The position numbers and the translations under genes are program-made. 64,000 bases of DNA from an uncultured Muribaculum sp. (lineage in GTDB: Bacteria > Bacteroidota > Bacteroidia > Bacteroidales > Muribaculaceae), in assembly GCA_910578835.1 (NCBI GenBank), contig CAJTSK010000010.1, positions 1 to 64,000 on the forward strand. The letters are read 5' to 3'. The notes under the pieces were generated by a model, which searched no databases, had not been told where the DNA came from, and worked only from the letters and a program-made list of their open reading frames with translations. Positions 1 to 9,144 of this stretch are shown in pieces (the stretch's first letter is position 1; each line of letters starts with the position of its first letter).

Positions 1-3
1 GTG

Positions 4-35
4 CAAAGGTAGACACTTTCTGTATATCCTCCAAA
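4..35 (-). promoter_or_regulatory. leftward promoter for a gene off the left edge
   Basis: Read on the minus strand, a TACCTTTG box (plus 4-11) lies exactly 20 bases downstream of a TTTG box (plus 32-35). This matches the Bacteroidetes TTTG/TAnnTTTG promoter. It fires out of the window, so its gene cannot be seen. The remaining bases to 189 are A+T rich and show no gene. Confidence 0.6.
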
Positions 36-189
36 TTTTTCCGCAACTTTTTTCAAGAAAAATTTCAGGCACCCGCATTTTACACATTATATAATATATC
101 TCGCGAAAAAATTTTCACCGGACCGCATAAAACCACACGCCAAACGACGTCACAAGCCCGAAATCGCGCGACATTTTTTTTGAAAATTT

Positions 190-1014
190 TTACTCAACCC
201 CGGTGATTTTCTTTTTAGGCGGCACAAGAAAATATGCAATCTCCCATAAAAAATATATGGGAAGGAACACCACCATGAGAGTAAATGGGTCACCGGTGGG
301 CGTAATCATAGCCGCCGCGATAAGAAAAAACACTATTGCATGACGGCGATAGCTACTAAAAATGTCACGAGATATTATTCCGAGCCTCCCCAAAAGCCAT
401 GCGAGGAGCGGAAGTTCAAACACAAGTCCCATCATGAGCACAATCATGATGAAATTATCCATATACGAATCGAGAGAAATATTATTTTCCACCATCGCGC
501 TCACATGATAATCGGCAAGGAAACGCAATGTGAGGGGAAACACGACAAAATATCCGACAGCCACCCCAAGAAAAAACATGATATTGCCAAAAAGGAAAGC
601 GAATCTCACCCCCTTCTTCTCTCCGTCGTAAAGCGCAGGGCTTACAAACCCCCACAAAAGATACATCATGGCGGGCACACTAAGCACCAAGGCACACCAG
701 AATGAGACCGAAACATGAATAAAAAACTGGGATGCGAGCTTTATGTTGACTATTTCAACATGAAAGTCACGCCCTGAAAAGTCGGGCAGCCATCCATGAA
801 GCGCCCCTATACGGTCAAAGAGGCGGTAAAGCACAAAATCGCCATTACACGGCGCCATTATCACCCGGTCGAAAATATCGGGCATCACCGAGAAAAGCAC
901 AACAGTCAACACCACGACCAAGACACCTGCCTTGACAAGCATGGCGCGCATGACATCAAGGTGGCTCCAAAAAGACATCTCGGCTGAAGAGCCGCCATCA
1001 CTTTTTGTCGGCAT
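190..1014 (-). CDS. tatC: Sec-independent (Tat) translocase subunit TatC
   Basis: Polytopic inner-membrane subunit that binds twin-arginine signal peptides and, with TatA, exports folded proteins. The 274-residue product has the family's N-terminal FWSHLD..R motif (residues about 15-23), about six hydrophobic segments, an ELPLLAWLLGRLG stretch near 200-213, and the AAAMITPTGDP loop near 237-247. It lies directly after tatA on the same strand. The start used overlaps tatA by 17 bases; an internal ATG at 978 (MSFWSHLD) would leave a short gap and is equally plausible. Gene identity is secure, the start is not. Confidence 0.93.
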   Translation of the reverse strand: MPTKSDGGSSAEMSFWSHLDVMRAMLVKAGVLVVVLTVVLFSVMPDIFDRVIMAPCNGDFVLYRLFDRIGALHGWLPDFSGRDFHVEIVNIKLASQFFIHVSVSFWCALVLSVPAMMYLLWGFVSPALYDGEKKGVRFAFLFGNIMFFLGVAVGYFVVFPLTLRFLADYHVSAMVENNISLDSYMDNFIMIVLMMGLVFELPLLAWLLGRLGIISRDIFSSYRRHAIVFFLIAAAMITPTGDPFTLMVVFLPIYFLWEIAYFLVPPKKKITGVE

Positions 1015-1219
1015 CGGCTTTATCGTCGACAGGCTTGGTTATCTCATCCTGAATATCATTCATGCCTTGCTTGAAGCTGCTAACGCCTTTCCCTATGCCG
1101 CGCATAAGTTCCGGGATTTTCTTTCCGCCAAATAGCAAAAGCACCACAAAAGCGATAATCAAGACTTCTGACAAACCGAGATTGCCGAAAAGTAAAGGTA
1201 TAAGGTCAAGAGTCGTCAT
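998..1219 (-). CDS. tatA: Tat translocase pore subunit TatA/E
   Basis: Seventy-three residues in typical TatA layout: a short N-terminal membrane helix (about 16-32), the hinge FGGKKIPELMRGIGKG that begins the amphipathic helix, and a charged acidic and lysine-rich tail. It oligomerises to form the Tat export path. No separate tatB is present; a two-component TatA/TatC system is usual in this phylum. It is first in a two-gene operon with tatC and divergent from fabD. Confidence 0.93.
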   Translation of the reverse strand: MTTLDLIPLLFGNLGLSEVLIIAFVVLLLFGGKKIPELMRGIGKGVSSFKQGMNDIQDEITKPVDDKADADKK

Positions 1220-1299
1220 AATCTCTATATTTGCAAGTTATTCAAAGTGTAAAGATACGAAATCAGCCACAAAGTCGTGGCATTCTGAAAAAAAATGAT

Positions 1300-1307
1300 T
1301 ACTTTTG
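1300..1307 (+). promoter_or_regulatory. -7 box of the fabD promoter
   Basis: TACTTTTG matches TAnnTTTG, about 38 bases before the chosen fabD ATG. No good TTG is found at the expected -33 spacing, so this is moderate support. A start codon upstream of this box would lie outside the transcript, which argues for the 1346 start of fabD. Confidence 0.4.
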
Positions 1308-1345
1308 CAGCCTTATTTAACACATCCAACCATTATTTACACATT

Positions 1346-2224
1346 ATGAAAGCATTTGTTTTCCCCGGACAGGGGGCACAATTCGTAGGCATGGGTAAAG
1401 ATCTCTATGAGAACAACCCCGTAGCACACGACATGTTTGAAAAAGCTAATGAGATACTTGGATTCCGTATCACCGACCTCATGTTTGAGGGCACTGACGA
1501 AGACCTCCGTCAGACCAAGGTGACCCAGCCTGCCATATTTCTTCATTCCGTAATACTTGCAAAGACTCTTGAAAACGAAATGAAGCCCGAAATGACAGCC
1601 GGTCATTCACTTGGCGAGTTCTCAGCACTTGTTGCCGCAGGCGCGCTCACCTTTGAAGACGGTCTCCGCCTTGTAAGCGCACGTGCACAGGCTATGCAGA
1701 AAGCTTGTGAGATGAAGCCCTCCACCATGGCTGCCGTATTGGCTCTTCCCGATGAAACCGTAGAGGAAATCTGCGCATCAATCGACGGCGTAGTGGTATG
1801 TGCCAACTACAACTGCCCCGGCCAGCTCGTAATCTCAGGCGAAGAGCCTGCCATTGACGCTGCTTGCGAAAAAGCACTTGCAGCAGGAGCAAAACGCGCC
1901 ATGAAGCTTAAAGTAGGCGGAGCTTTCCACAGCCCTTGCATGGAACCTGCCCGCGCAGAGCTTGCCGAGGCTATCGAAAAGACTCCTGTACACACTCCGG
2001 TATGCCCGGTATATCAGAATGTAGACGCACGTCCCCACACTGACCCTGCTGAAATCAAAGCTAATCTCGTAGCCCAGCTCACCGCTCCCGTACGCTGGAC
2101 ACAGACCGTACAGAACATGGTGGCTGACGGCGCAACCGAATTTATCGAAATCGGTCCCGGAAAGGTACTTCAGGGTCTTATAGGCAAGATTGCCAGAGGC
2201 ATGGAGACTTCAGGCCGCCAATAA
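1346..2224 (+). CDS. fabD: malonyl CoA-acyl carrier protein transacylase
   Basis: Transfers malonyl from CoA to acyl carrier protein to supply fatty-acid elongation in the cytoplasm. The 292-residue product begins MKAFVFPGQGAQ, carries the nucleophile elbow GHSLGEFSAL, the catalytic histidine in GGAFHSPCM, and ends with GPGKVLQGLIGKI. The reading frame is open for 17 codons upstream, but that stretch is not FabD-like and spans the predicted -7 box, so the ATG at 1346 is preferred. A hairpin follows the stop. Confidence 0.97.
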   Translation: MKAFVFPGQGAQFVGMGKDLYENNPVAHDMFEKANEILGFRITDLMFEGTDEDLRQTKVTQPAIFLHSVILAKTLENEMKPEMTAGHSLGEFSALVAAGALTFEDGLRLVSARAQAMQKACEMKPSTMAAVLALPDETVEEICASIDGVVVCANYNCPGQLVISGEEPAIDAACEKALAAGAKRAMKLKVGGAFHSPCMEPARAELAEAIEKTPVHTPVCPVYQNVDARPHTDPAEIKANLVAQLTAPVRWTQTVQNMVADGATEFIEIGPGKVLQGLIGKIARGMETSGRQ

Positions 2225-2250
2225 CCGGAGACAACAAAGCATAATCATTG

Positions 2251-2274
2251 AGGGGTGTGCTCCGGCGCACCCCT
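2251..2274 (+). terminator. hairpin after fabD
   Basis: A 10-base arm AGGGGTGTGC pairs with GCGCACCCCT around a TCCG loop, with one G-T wobble. The following bases are only weakly T rich, so it may be an inefficient terminator or a processing/stability hairpin between fabD and the OPT transporter gene. Confidence 0.55.
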
Positions 2275-2298
2275 TGTTATAATAATACACCTTAAATT

Positions 2299-4314
2299 AT
2301 GGCTGACAACAATAACTCAGACGAACGCTACAACAACGTGGCTGACGCCACTGACGACAACGGTGTTGCAGGACTTCCTGAAAACGCATTTAGAGAGCTT
2401 GCCGCCGATGAAGAGTATCATCCCGTGATGCACCCCGCCCATGACTATCCTGAAGTGACCCCCTATTCGGTGACCATGGGACTGCTCCTCGCCGTGATAT
2501 TCAGCGCCGCCGCTGCCTATCTCGGCTTGCGTGTAGGTCAAGTATTTGAAGCCGCCATCCCCATAGCCATCATCGCTGTAGGACTATCAGGCGCGCTCAA
2601 TAAGAAAAACGCCCTCGGACAAAACGTCATCATCCAGTCCATAGGAGCCTGCTCCGGAGTAATCGTGGCGGGAGCAATTTTCACCCTGCCCGCTCTTTAT
2701 ATACTCCAGGCAAAGTATCCCGACATCACTGTCAACTTCTTTGAGATATTCCTCAGCTCGCTCTTCGGCGGCATCCTCGGAATACTCTTCTTCATCCCTT
2801 TCCGCAAATATTTCGTAAAAGACATGCACGGGAAATATCCCTTCCCTGAAGCAACTGCAACGACCCAGGTACTCGTAAGCGGAGAGGGTAAAAAAGACAA
2901 GCAACAGAGCGGCTCACAGGCGCGCACGCTTGTAATCGCCTCATTGATAGGCGGTATTTACGACTACATTCTCGCCACTTTCGGCTGGTGGGCTGAAAAT
3001 GTCACTTCAGCGGCATCACAGTGGGGTGCAGCACTTGCCGAAAAGACCAAGCTTGTGTTTAGCGTCAACACCGGCGCAGCGCTCCTCGGTCTTGGCTATA
3101 TCGTTGGATTGAAATATGCCTTCGTGATATTTGCCGGCTCGATATTCGTATGGTGGATAATCATTCCCTTAATGGGCACATATGGCTCGGCAGAAATCAC
3201 AGCTCTTCCGGTCAACGCCATCTTCAGCGACTACGCCCGTCTTATCGGCATCGGCGGTATCGCCATGGCAGGAGTCATCGGCATCGTGAAATCATGGTCA
3301 ATCATCGCGCAGGCGGTAGGACTCGCCGCCCGCGAGCTGAAAGGCAAGCAGGCGGGAATCAAGGAAGTGCGCTGGCAGACCGACATCTCCATGAAGCATA
3401 TCGTGGTGATGATAGTAATCGCTCTTGCAGCAGTATTTATCTTCTTCGCCACCGGAGTAATCCACACACTCTGGCAAGCAGCCGTAGCGTGGCTTGTAGT
3501 GACGGTAATCGCATTCCTGTTTACCACCGTTGCGGCAAATGCAATCGCAATCGTGGGCACCAACCCGGTATCAGGCATGACCCTCATGACGCTTATCATC
3601 GCCTCTGCAATATTTGTGGCTATAGGGCTCAACGGCACCTCCGGTATTGTTGCCGCAATGGTAATAGGCGGCGTTGTATGTACCGCACTCTCTATGGCAG
3701 GCGGTTTTGTGACCGACCTCAAGATAGGCTACTGGCTCGGCTCTACCCCCAAGAAGCAGGAGAGCTGGAAATTTCTCGGCACCCTTGTATCAGCAGCCAC
3801 TGTCGGCGGCGTGATTCTCGTGCTTAACGATGTCTATGGATTTTCGGGCGAAAATGCCCTTGTAGCACCGCAGGCCAACGCGATGGCAAAGGTAATCGAA
3901 CCGCTGATGATGGGCGGCGAGACACCTTGGATTCTCTACATGGTAGGAGCCGTGCTCGCACTCATCCTCAACTGGCTCGGCGTGCCGGCACTCGCGTTCT
4001 GTCTCGGCATGTTTATCCCCCTTCAGCTCAACACCCCGATGCTTGTGGGCGGAGCCATAGCATGGTTTGTTGCCAACAGAAGCAACGACAAGTCGCTCAA
4101 CGATGCCCGCCGTGACCGCGGCACCCTAATCGCATCGGGTCTTATCGCCGGCGGCGCCCTCTTCGGTGTATTTGCCGCATTGACCCGTTTCGCCGGATTT
4201 GAATATGACAATCCCGTGCCGGTGTCCACCACACAGATTCTTGGCTGCGTGATGTATGCACTACTCATTGTTTACCTCATCTGGGACTGCCTCAGGGCTA
4301 AAAAGCTGTACTAA
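2299..4314 (+). CDS. OPT-family oligopeptide transporter
   Basis: A 671-residue polytopic inner-membrane protein with a charged N-terminal extension of about 55 residues followed by roughly 14-16 hydrophobic segments. The sequence from PYSVTMGLLLAVIFSAAAAYLGLRVGQ, the motif KYPFPEATATTQVL and GTNPVSGMTLMTLI are typical of bacterial OPT proteins, which carry out proton-coupled uptake of oligopeptides or metal chelates; the substrate cannot be told. The next gene starts 15 bases after the stop, so the two may be co-transcribed. Confidence 0.92.
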   Translation: MADNNNSDERYNNVADATDDNGVAGLPENAFRELAADEEYHPVMHPAHDYPEVTPYSVTMGLLLAVIFSAAAAYLGLRVGQVFEAAIPIAIIAVGLSGALNKKNALGQNVIIQSIGACSGVIVAGAIFTLPALYILQAKYPDITVNFFEIFLSSLFGGILGILFFIPFRKYFVKDMHGKYPFPEATATTQVLVSGEGKKDKQQSGSQARTLVIASLIGGIYDYILATFGWWAENVTSAASQWGAALAEKTKLVFSVNTGAALLGLGYIVGLKYAFVIFAGSIFVWWIIIPLMGTYGSAEITALPVNAIFSDYARLIGIGGIAMAGVIGIVKSWSIIAQAVGLAARELKGKQAGIKEVRWQTDISMKHIVVMIVIALAAVFIFFATGVIHTLWQAAVAWLVVTVIAFLFTTVAANAIAIVGTNPVSGMTLMTLIIASAIFVAIGLNGTSGIVAAMVIGGVVCTALSMAGGFVTDLKIGYWLGSTPKKQESWKFLGTLVSAATVGGVILVLNDVYGFSGENALVAPQANAMAKVIEPLMMGGETPWILYMVGAVLALILNWLGVPALAFCLGMFIPLQLNTPMLVGGAIAWFVANRSNDKSLNDARRDRGTLIASGLIAGGALFGVFAALTRFAGFEYDNPVPVSTTQILGCVMYALLIVYLIWDCLRAKKLY

Positions 4315-4329
4315 ACAGACACCACAACC

Positions 4330-5625
4330 GTGAGTAAGGTCTCGATTGACAGAGAGATACTGAACCTCGCCATCCCTTCGATAGTGACAAATATCACCAC
4401 GCCCTTGCTGGGGCTGGTGGATGTCGCTATCGTGGGGCACATGGGCGCCGCCGCATATATCGGGGCAATCGCCATAGGCGGCACCATGTTTAACATGCTG
4501 TATTGGCTTTTCGGATTTCTACGGATGGGATCGAGCGGCATGACGGCGCAATGCTATGGCGCCGGCGACAGAAAAGGCAGTTCGCTAATACTTGAACAGG
4601 CACTTCTGGTTGCGTTCATCGCCGGCGCGATAATGATAGCCTTTCGACACCCCGTATGTGACCTTGTGTTACTGTTCATGGATGTCGACGCAAATACCGC
4701 CCAACTCGCGCGCACCTATTTTCTCATACTCATCTGGGGAGCTCCCGCAGTACTCGGCAACTACGTGTTGTGTGGCTGGCTGCTCGGCATGCAAAACTCC
4801 AAAGCCACGATGTGGGTGTCAATCTTCATCAACGTATGCAACATAGCGGCAAGCTGCCTGCTTGTCTACGCCTTTCATCTTAACATACCGGGCGTTGCCT
4901 CCGGCACACTATTCGCACAATGGACAGGATTTCTCCTCGCCGCCACCATAGCCGTGACACGCTACGACCTCTTTCCGTGCCGGCTTAAAGAGCTGTGTGA
5001 GCTGAATGGGCTTAAACGCTTTTTCAAGATTAACGGTGACATATTCCTGCGCACACTCTGTCTCGTGACAGTAACCATATGGTTTACCCGCACGGGGGCG
5101 CGCCAAGGCGAGGAAATGCTTGCCGTCAACGCACTGCTGATGCAATTTTTCACGCTGTTTTCATTCTTTATGGATGGCTTCGGATTTTCGGGCGAGGCAC
5201 TTGCCGGAAAATATATCGGGGCAAAAGACAATAGCCGTCTCTCCGAAAGCGTAAAAAAGATATGCCGCTGGGGATTGATTGTCGCCCTACTGTTCACCAT
5301 CCTTTATGCCGCAGGCGGCGATATACTTCTCAATATATTAAGCGACGATGACCGGGTAGTGGTACTTGCCCATGAATATATTTACTGGGTAATCACGATT
5401 CCGGTTGCAGGATTTCTCGCGTTCACATGGGACGGCATATTTATCGGAGCCACGGCAACGCGTGACATGCTTATGTCAATGGCATGCGCCACGGCAATAT
5501 TCTTCACCGTCTATTACATCGCCTACCCTATTCTCGGCAATCACGGGCTTTGGCTTGCATTTATAAGCTACTTGCTCACTCGCAGCGCTGTACTAACAAT
5601 CATAGGACGCCGCTATCACCAATAA
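4330..5625 (+). CDS. MATE-family efflux transporter
   Basis: A 431-residue membrane protein with about 12 hydrophobic segments. Typical MATE features are the N-terminal LAIPSIVTNITTPLLGLVD segment, AIVGHMG, and the RMGSSGMTAQ stretch. Family members expel cationic drugs or metabolites in exchange for sodium ions or protons. The frame starts with GTG (VSKVSIDRE); no in-frame ATG occurs before the first membrane helix. It lies 15 bases after the OPT gene and converges on the pseudouridine synthase gene across a strong bidirectional hairpin. Confidence 0.92.
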   Translation: MSKVSIDREILNLAIPSIVTNITTPLLGLVDVAIVGHMGAAAYIGAIAIGGTMFNMLYWLFGFLRMGSSGMTAQCYGAGDRKGSSLILEQALLVAFIAGAIMIAFRHPVCDLVLLFMDVDANTAQLARTYFLILIWGAPAVLGNYVLCGWLLGMQNSKATMWVSIFINVCNIAASCLLVYAFHLNIPGVASGTLFAQWTGFLLAATIAVTRYDLFPCRLKELCELNGLKRFFKINGDIFLRTLCLVTVTIWFTRTGARQGEEMLAVNALLMQFFTLFSFFMDGFGFSGEALAGKYIGAKDNSRLSESVKKICRWGLIVALLFTILYAAGGDILLNILSDDDRVVVLAHEYIYWVITIPVAGFLAFTWDGIFIGATATRDMLMSMACATAIFFTVYYIAYPILGNHGLWLAFISYLLTRSAVLTIIGRRYHQ

Positions 5626-5644
5626 TCAAGTACCTCCCCTCGCG

Positions 5645-5684
5645 ATACAACACACGCCCGTCATCTGACGGGCGTGTGTTGTAT
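5645..5684. terminator. bidirectional terminator hairpin between convergent genes
   Basis: A perfect 19-base-pair stem (5645-5663 with 5666-5684) closes a two-base loop between the convergent MATE and pseudouridine synthase genes. Flanking A/T runs are short, but the stem is exceptionally long and G+C rich at its tip. Confidence 0.8.
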
Positions 5685-5709
5685 ATACGATAAAACAGTT
5701 ACGGTATAA

Positions 5710-6642
5710 TCACTTGCCTCCGACGAGTTTCCAGAAGGTGCCGGGTATCGGGGTGGAGAAATTCATGTCACGCTTGGTAATCGGATGGGCAAAACGAAGC
5801 GTCTGCGCATGAAGAGCAAGACGGTGAATAATTGACGGACCCGCACCATACTTGCGGTCGCCGGCAATCGGGTGCCCCAGATCTTTCATGTGTACACGTA
5901 TCTGATTTTTTCGACCGGTGTCAAGTTCCACCTCAAGAATAGTGTGTCCAAGTCCGCGTTTAATCACGCGATAGCGTGTCACGGCAAGCTGCCCTTCGCC
6001 GGGCTTGTTGGTAGAATAGACCTCAAATTTTGAGTTTTCGGCAAGATAGCTCTTGATGATACCCTCATCTTTCTCCACCTCACCCTCTACCACGGCGATA
6101 TATTTTCGGCTCAACACCATATTGTTCCAGTTATGCTGCATCGCCTCCTTTGCCTTTATTGAGCGGGCGAGCATCATCAGACCCGAAGTATCGCGGTCAA
6201 GACGGTGGACAATGAAAAGCTTGTTGCGAGGACTCTCCCATTTAACATACTCCCTCATGATAGAATATGCCGTGCCATCCTTCACCGTGTCGGTACCCAT
6301 CGACAGCAATCCGTAACCCTTCTCAATCACGAGAATGTCGGCATCCTCATATACGAGCTTTACACGGCGGTTGGAAAACACCTTGAATTCACGGGTGAGA
6401 TTGACCTTCACCGTGTCGCCTGCAGAAAGAGGGGCATCAAACTGACGCACGGGCATACCGTTGACAGCTACCTGATTATGTTTCAGCAGCTCCTTGATGG
6501 TAGTGCGCTTGCGGTCGGGCATCGATGCTATCAGAAATTCCATAAGCTTCCCATCAGAGCTTACGGGATAGGTCTCGATTACATCGGGGCGAAATGTCGC
6601 AGGGTTAGCTTTACCCTGCTGTGGCTGATTATTGCGTGGCAT
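5710..6642 (-). CDS. RluA/RluD-family RNA pseudouridine synthase
   Basis: Isomerises uridine to pseudouridine in rRNA or tRNA. The 310-residue product has an N-terminal S4 RNA-binding segment (about 38-90, with HNQVAVNGMPV), then the synthase domain with the catalytic aspartate in the HRLDRDTSGLMM motif, and the KNQIRVHMKDLGHPIAGDRKYG motif. Which RNA positions are modified cannot be read from sequence, so no symbol is given. It lies 15 bases after topA on the same strand, suggesting one transcript. Confidence 0.93.
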   Translation of the reverse strand: MPRNNQPQQGKANPATFRPDVIETYPVSSDGKLMEFLIASMPDRKRTTIKELLKHNQVAVNGMPVRQFDAPLSAGDTVKVNLTREFKVFSNRRVKLVYEDADILVIEKGYGLLSMGTDTVKDGTAYSIMREYVKWESPRNKLFIVHRLDRDTSGLMMLARSIKAKEAMQHNWNNMVLSRKYIAVVEGEVEKDEGIIKSYLAENSKFEVYSTNKPGEGQLAVTRYRVIKRGLGHTILEVELDTGRKNQIRVHMKDLGHPIAGDRKYGAGPSIIHRLALHAQTLRFAHPITKRDMNFSTPIPGTFWKLVGGK

Positions 6643-6657
6643 AAATCTATTTACTGA

Positions 6658-8982
6658 TTATTTCTTTCTTGCAGCACGACGCGCCGGCTTCTTTGGCTTT
6701 GCGTCCTGCTCTTTGATTATTTCACGACACTGCTCGATTGTGAGGTCGGCGGGCGACTCGACTGTGCGCGGTATCTTGTAGTTGGTCTTATTATAGGAGA
6801 TATAAGGGCCGTAAGGTCCGTTAAGAATCTGCATTTCGGGCTCTTCGGCAAATGTCTTAAGGAGATTCTTACTCTCCGACTCGCGCTTGCCGACAATCAG
6901 CTCCTGCGCTTCGGCAAGAGTAATCGCTGCGGGAGCCATATCTTTCGGTATCGACACAAATTTACCCTTGTGCTTTATATAGGGACCGAAACGCCCGATT
7001 GCCACAGTCACCTCTGCATCTTCAAATGTGCCAAGGTTGCGCGGGAACTCAAAAAGCTTCAACGCCTCCTCAAGAGTAATCGTGGTGACCGACTGTCCCT
7101 TCAGAAGTGATGCAAACTGCGGCTTCTCTTCACCCTCTCCGTCACCAATCTGTACAAGCGGGCCGAAACGGCCTATCTTCACGCTCACCTGACGCCCCTT
7201 GGAGTCGACACCGAGCACACGCTCCCCTACCTTATGTTCGAGACGCATGTTAAGCGCCTGGTCCACATCGGGATGGAATATATTATAGAATGTTGCAATC
7301 TCCTCGTTCCAAGGCAGATTACCCTCGGCGATATCGTCAAACTTCTCCTCCATCTTAGCCGTGAAGTCATAATCAAGGATAGAGGGGAAATAACGGGTAA
7401 GGAAATCGTTTACCACGACACCGATGTCGGTCGGAATAAGCTTACCCTTGTCAGAGCCGACCATTTCGGTGCGATGCTCATCCTTTATCACGCCACCTTT
7501 AAGCGACAATACATTATACTCCCGTTCAGAGCCGGGCTTCTCTCCCTTTTCCACATATTCGCGAGCCTGAATAGTGGAAATGGTAGGCGCATAGGTCGAC
7601 GGACGTCCGATACCAAGCTCCTCCATTTTCTTGACAAGCGATGCCTCGGTATAGCGCGGCGGCTGCTGAGTAAATCGCTCGGTTGCTACAATCTCATCGG
7701 CAGAGAGCAACGCCCCCTCCTTGATTGCAGGAAGACGCGAGGTATCTTCTTCAAGTTCCTCGTCATCCTTACCTTCTATATATACTTTCAGAAATCCGTC
7801 AAACTTGATTACCTCTCCTGTCGCATTGAAATGCTCGCTGCGTGTCGAAGGCTCAATCTCGACAGTGGTCTTTTCAATCTCCGCGTCAGCCATCTGAGAA
7901 GCGATCGTGCGCTTCCATATCAGTGAGTAAAGCTTCTTCTCCTGTGCAGAACCTTCAATATTGTGGAGCGATATGTCGGTAGGACGTATCGCCTCGTGAG
8001 CCTCCTGGGCACCCTTGGAGCGAGTATGGTAATGACGTATCTTGAGATAATTATCTCCGAGCTTGCCATTAATTTCCTTGGCAATAGCATCGACAGCAAG
8101 CGCCGAAAGATTAAGAGAGTCAGTACGCATGTAGGTGATATGTCCCGCCTCATACAGACGCTGGGCTACCATCATTGTCTGCGACACGGTAAATCCGAGT
8201 TTTCGTGCCGCTTCCTGCTGAAGGGTCGATGTAGTGAAAGGAGGCGCGGGTGATTTCGACACGGGTTTCACGGTGACGGCACCTACCTTAAATGTAGCGC
8301 CTGTGCAATCGGCAAGAAACTGTCGCGCCTCTGAGATGTCGCGGAGACGCTTGCCAAGCTCGGCGCGTAGCGTGCCGTTGCCTTCGGTATGGAAAAGACC
8401 GTTGACACGGTAGAAACTTTCCGACTTGAAATTTTTAATCTCCTCCTCACGCTCAACAATCAGGCGCACGGCAACCGACTGCACACGACCTGCCGACAAT
8501 GCCGGCTTAATCTTCTTCCACAACACGGGCGACAACTCGAAGCCCACTATGCGGTCAAGCACACGACGCGCCTGCTGCGCATCGACACGGTTAAGGTCGA
8601 TTGAGCGCGGATTCTGTATTGCATTTTCAATAGCGTTTTTCGTAATCTCATGAAACACGATGCGCTTCGTGTTTTCCGGGTCAAGCCCGAGAACTTCGCA
8701 AAGATGCCAGGCAATAGCCTCTCCCTCGCGGTCCTCATCGGAAGCGAGCCATACGGTATCGGCCTTCTTGACCGCGCTTTTCAACTCCGACACCAAAGCC
8801 TTCTTGTCATCAGGAATCTCATATAGGGGAGTAAAGCCGTTGGCTACGTCAATACTGAATTTTTTCTTATTAAGGTCGCGGATATGACCATAGCTCGACA
8901 TAACCTTATAGTCCTTTCCAAGAAACTTTTCTATTGTTTTTGCCTTTGCCGGCGACTCTACTATGACAAGATTTTTCAGCAT
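6658..8982 (-). CDS. topA: type IA DNA topoisomerase I
   Basis: Relaxes negative supercoils by single-strand passage. The 774-residue product opens with the TOPRIM motif LVIVESPAKAKTIEKFLG, has DEDREGEAIAWHL, and places the catalytic tyrosine in ITYMRTDS. The C-terminus lacks four-cysteine zinc fingers; instead it has at least three glycine-rich topoisomerase C-terminal repeats (IGRFGPLV, IGRFGPYI, NGPYGPYI) and a basic KKPARRAARKK tail. A TAATTTTG-like -7 box lies about 30 bases upstream (plus 9012-9019). Confidence 0.97.
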   Translation of the reverse strand: MLKNLVIVESPAKAKTIEKFLGKDYKVMSSYGHIRDLNKKKFSIDVANGFTPLYEIPDDKKALVSELKSAVKKADTVWLASDEDREGEAIAWHLCEVLGLDPENTKRIVFHEITKNAIENAIQNPRSIDLNRVDAQQARRVLDRIVGFELSPVLWKKIKPALSAGRVQSVAVRLIVEREEEIKNFKSESFYRVNGLFHTEGNGTLRAELGKRLRDISEARQFLADCTGATFKVGAVTVKPVSKSPAPPFTTSTLQQEAARKLGFTVSQTMMVAQRLYEAGHITYMRTDSLNLSALAVDAIAKEINGKLGDNYLKIRHYHTRSKGAQEAHEAIRPTDISLHNIEGSAQEKKLYSLIWKRTIASQMADAEIEKTTVEIEPSTRSEHFNATGEVIKFDGFLKVYIEGKDDEELEEDTSRLPAIKEGALLSADEIVATERFTQQPPRYTEASLVKKMEELGIGRPSTYAPTISTIQAREYVEKGEKPGSEREYNVLSLKGGVIKDEHRTEMVGSDKGKLIPTDIGVVVNDFLTRYFPSILDYDFTAKMEEKFDDIAEGNLPWNEEIATFYNIFHPDVDQALNMRLEHKVGERVLGVDSKGRQVSVKIGRFGPLVQIGDGEGEEKPQFASLLKGQSVTTITLEEALKLFEFPRNLGTFEDAEVTVAIGRFGPYIKHKGKFVSIPKDMAPAAITLAEAQELIVGKRESESKNLLKTFAEEPEMQILNGPYGPYISYNKTNYKIPRTVESPADLTIEQCREIIKEQDAKPKKPARRAARKK

Positions 8983-9144
8983 GATTACGATATTAATTCA
9001 GAAATTCTCGGCAAAATTAGGAAAAAGTTGCATATATTAATGTACGATTTAACATTTTATCCACTTTTTCCTATCTTCCGTTCCCCTTTATAACAACTCC
9101 CGCCATAAAAAAGTCGGTGAATTTATGACAGGACAGGGGTGAAT

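Noticed and set aside
340..705. Plus-strand histidine-rich reading frame opposite tatC
   Set aside because: It is the reverse shadow of tatC; its composition comes from the complementary codons of a hydrophobic protein.
1295..1345. Upstream N-terminal extension of fabD
   Set aside because: It would start before the predicted -7 box and adds 17 residues not found in FabD proteins.
3150..3827. Long arginine-rich plus-strand frame inside the OPT transporter gene
   Set aside because: It is an out-of-frame shadow of a conserved transporter gene with no independent start signal.
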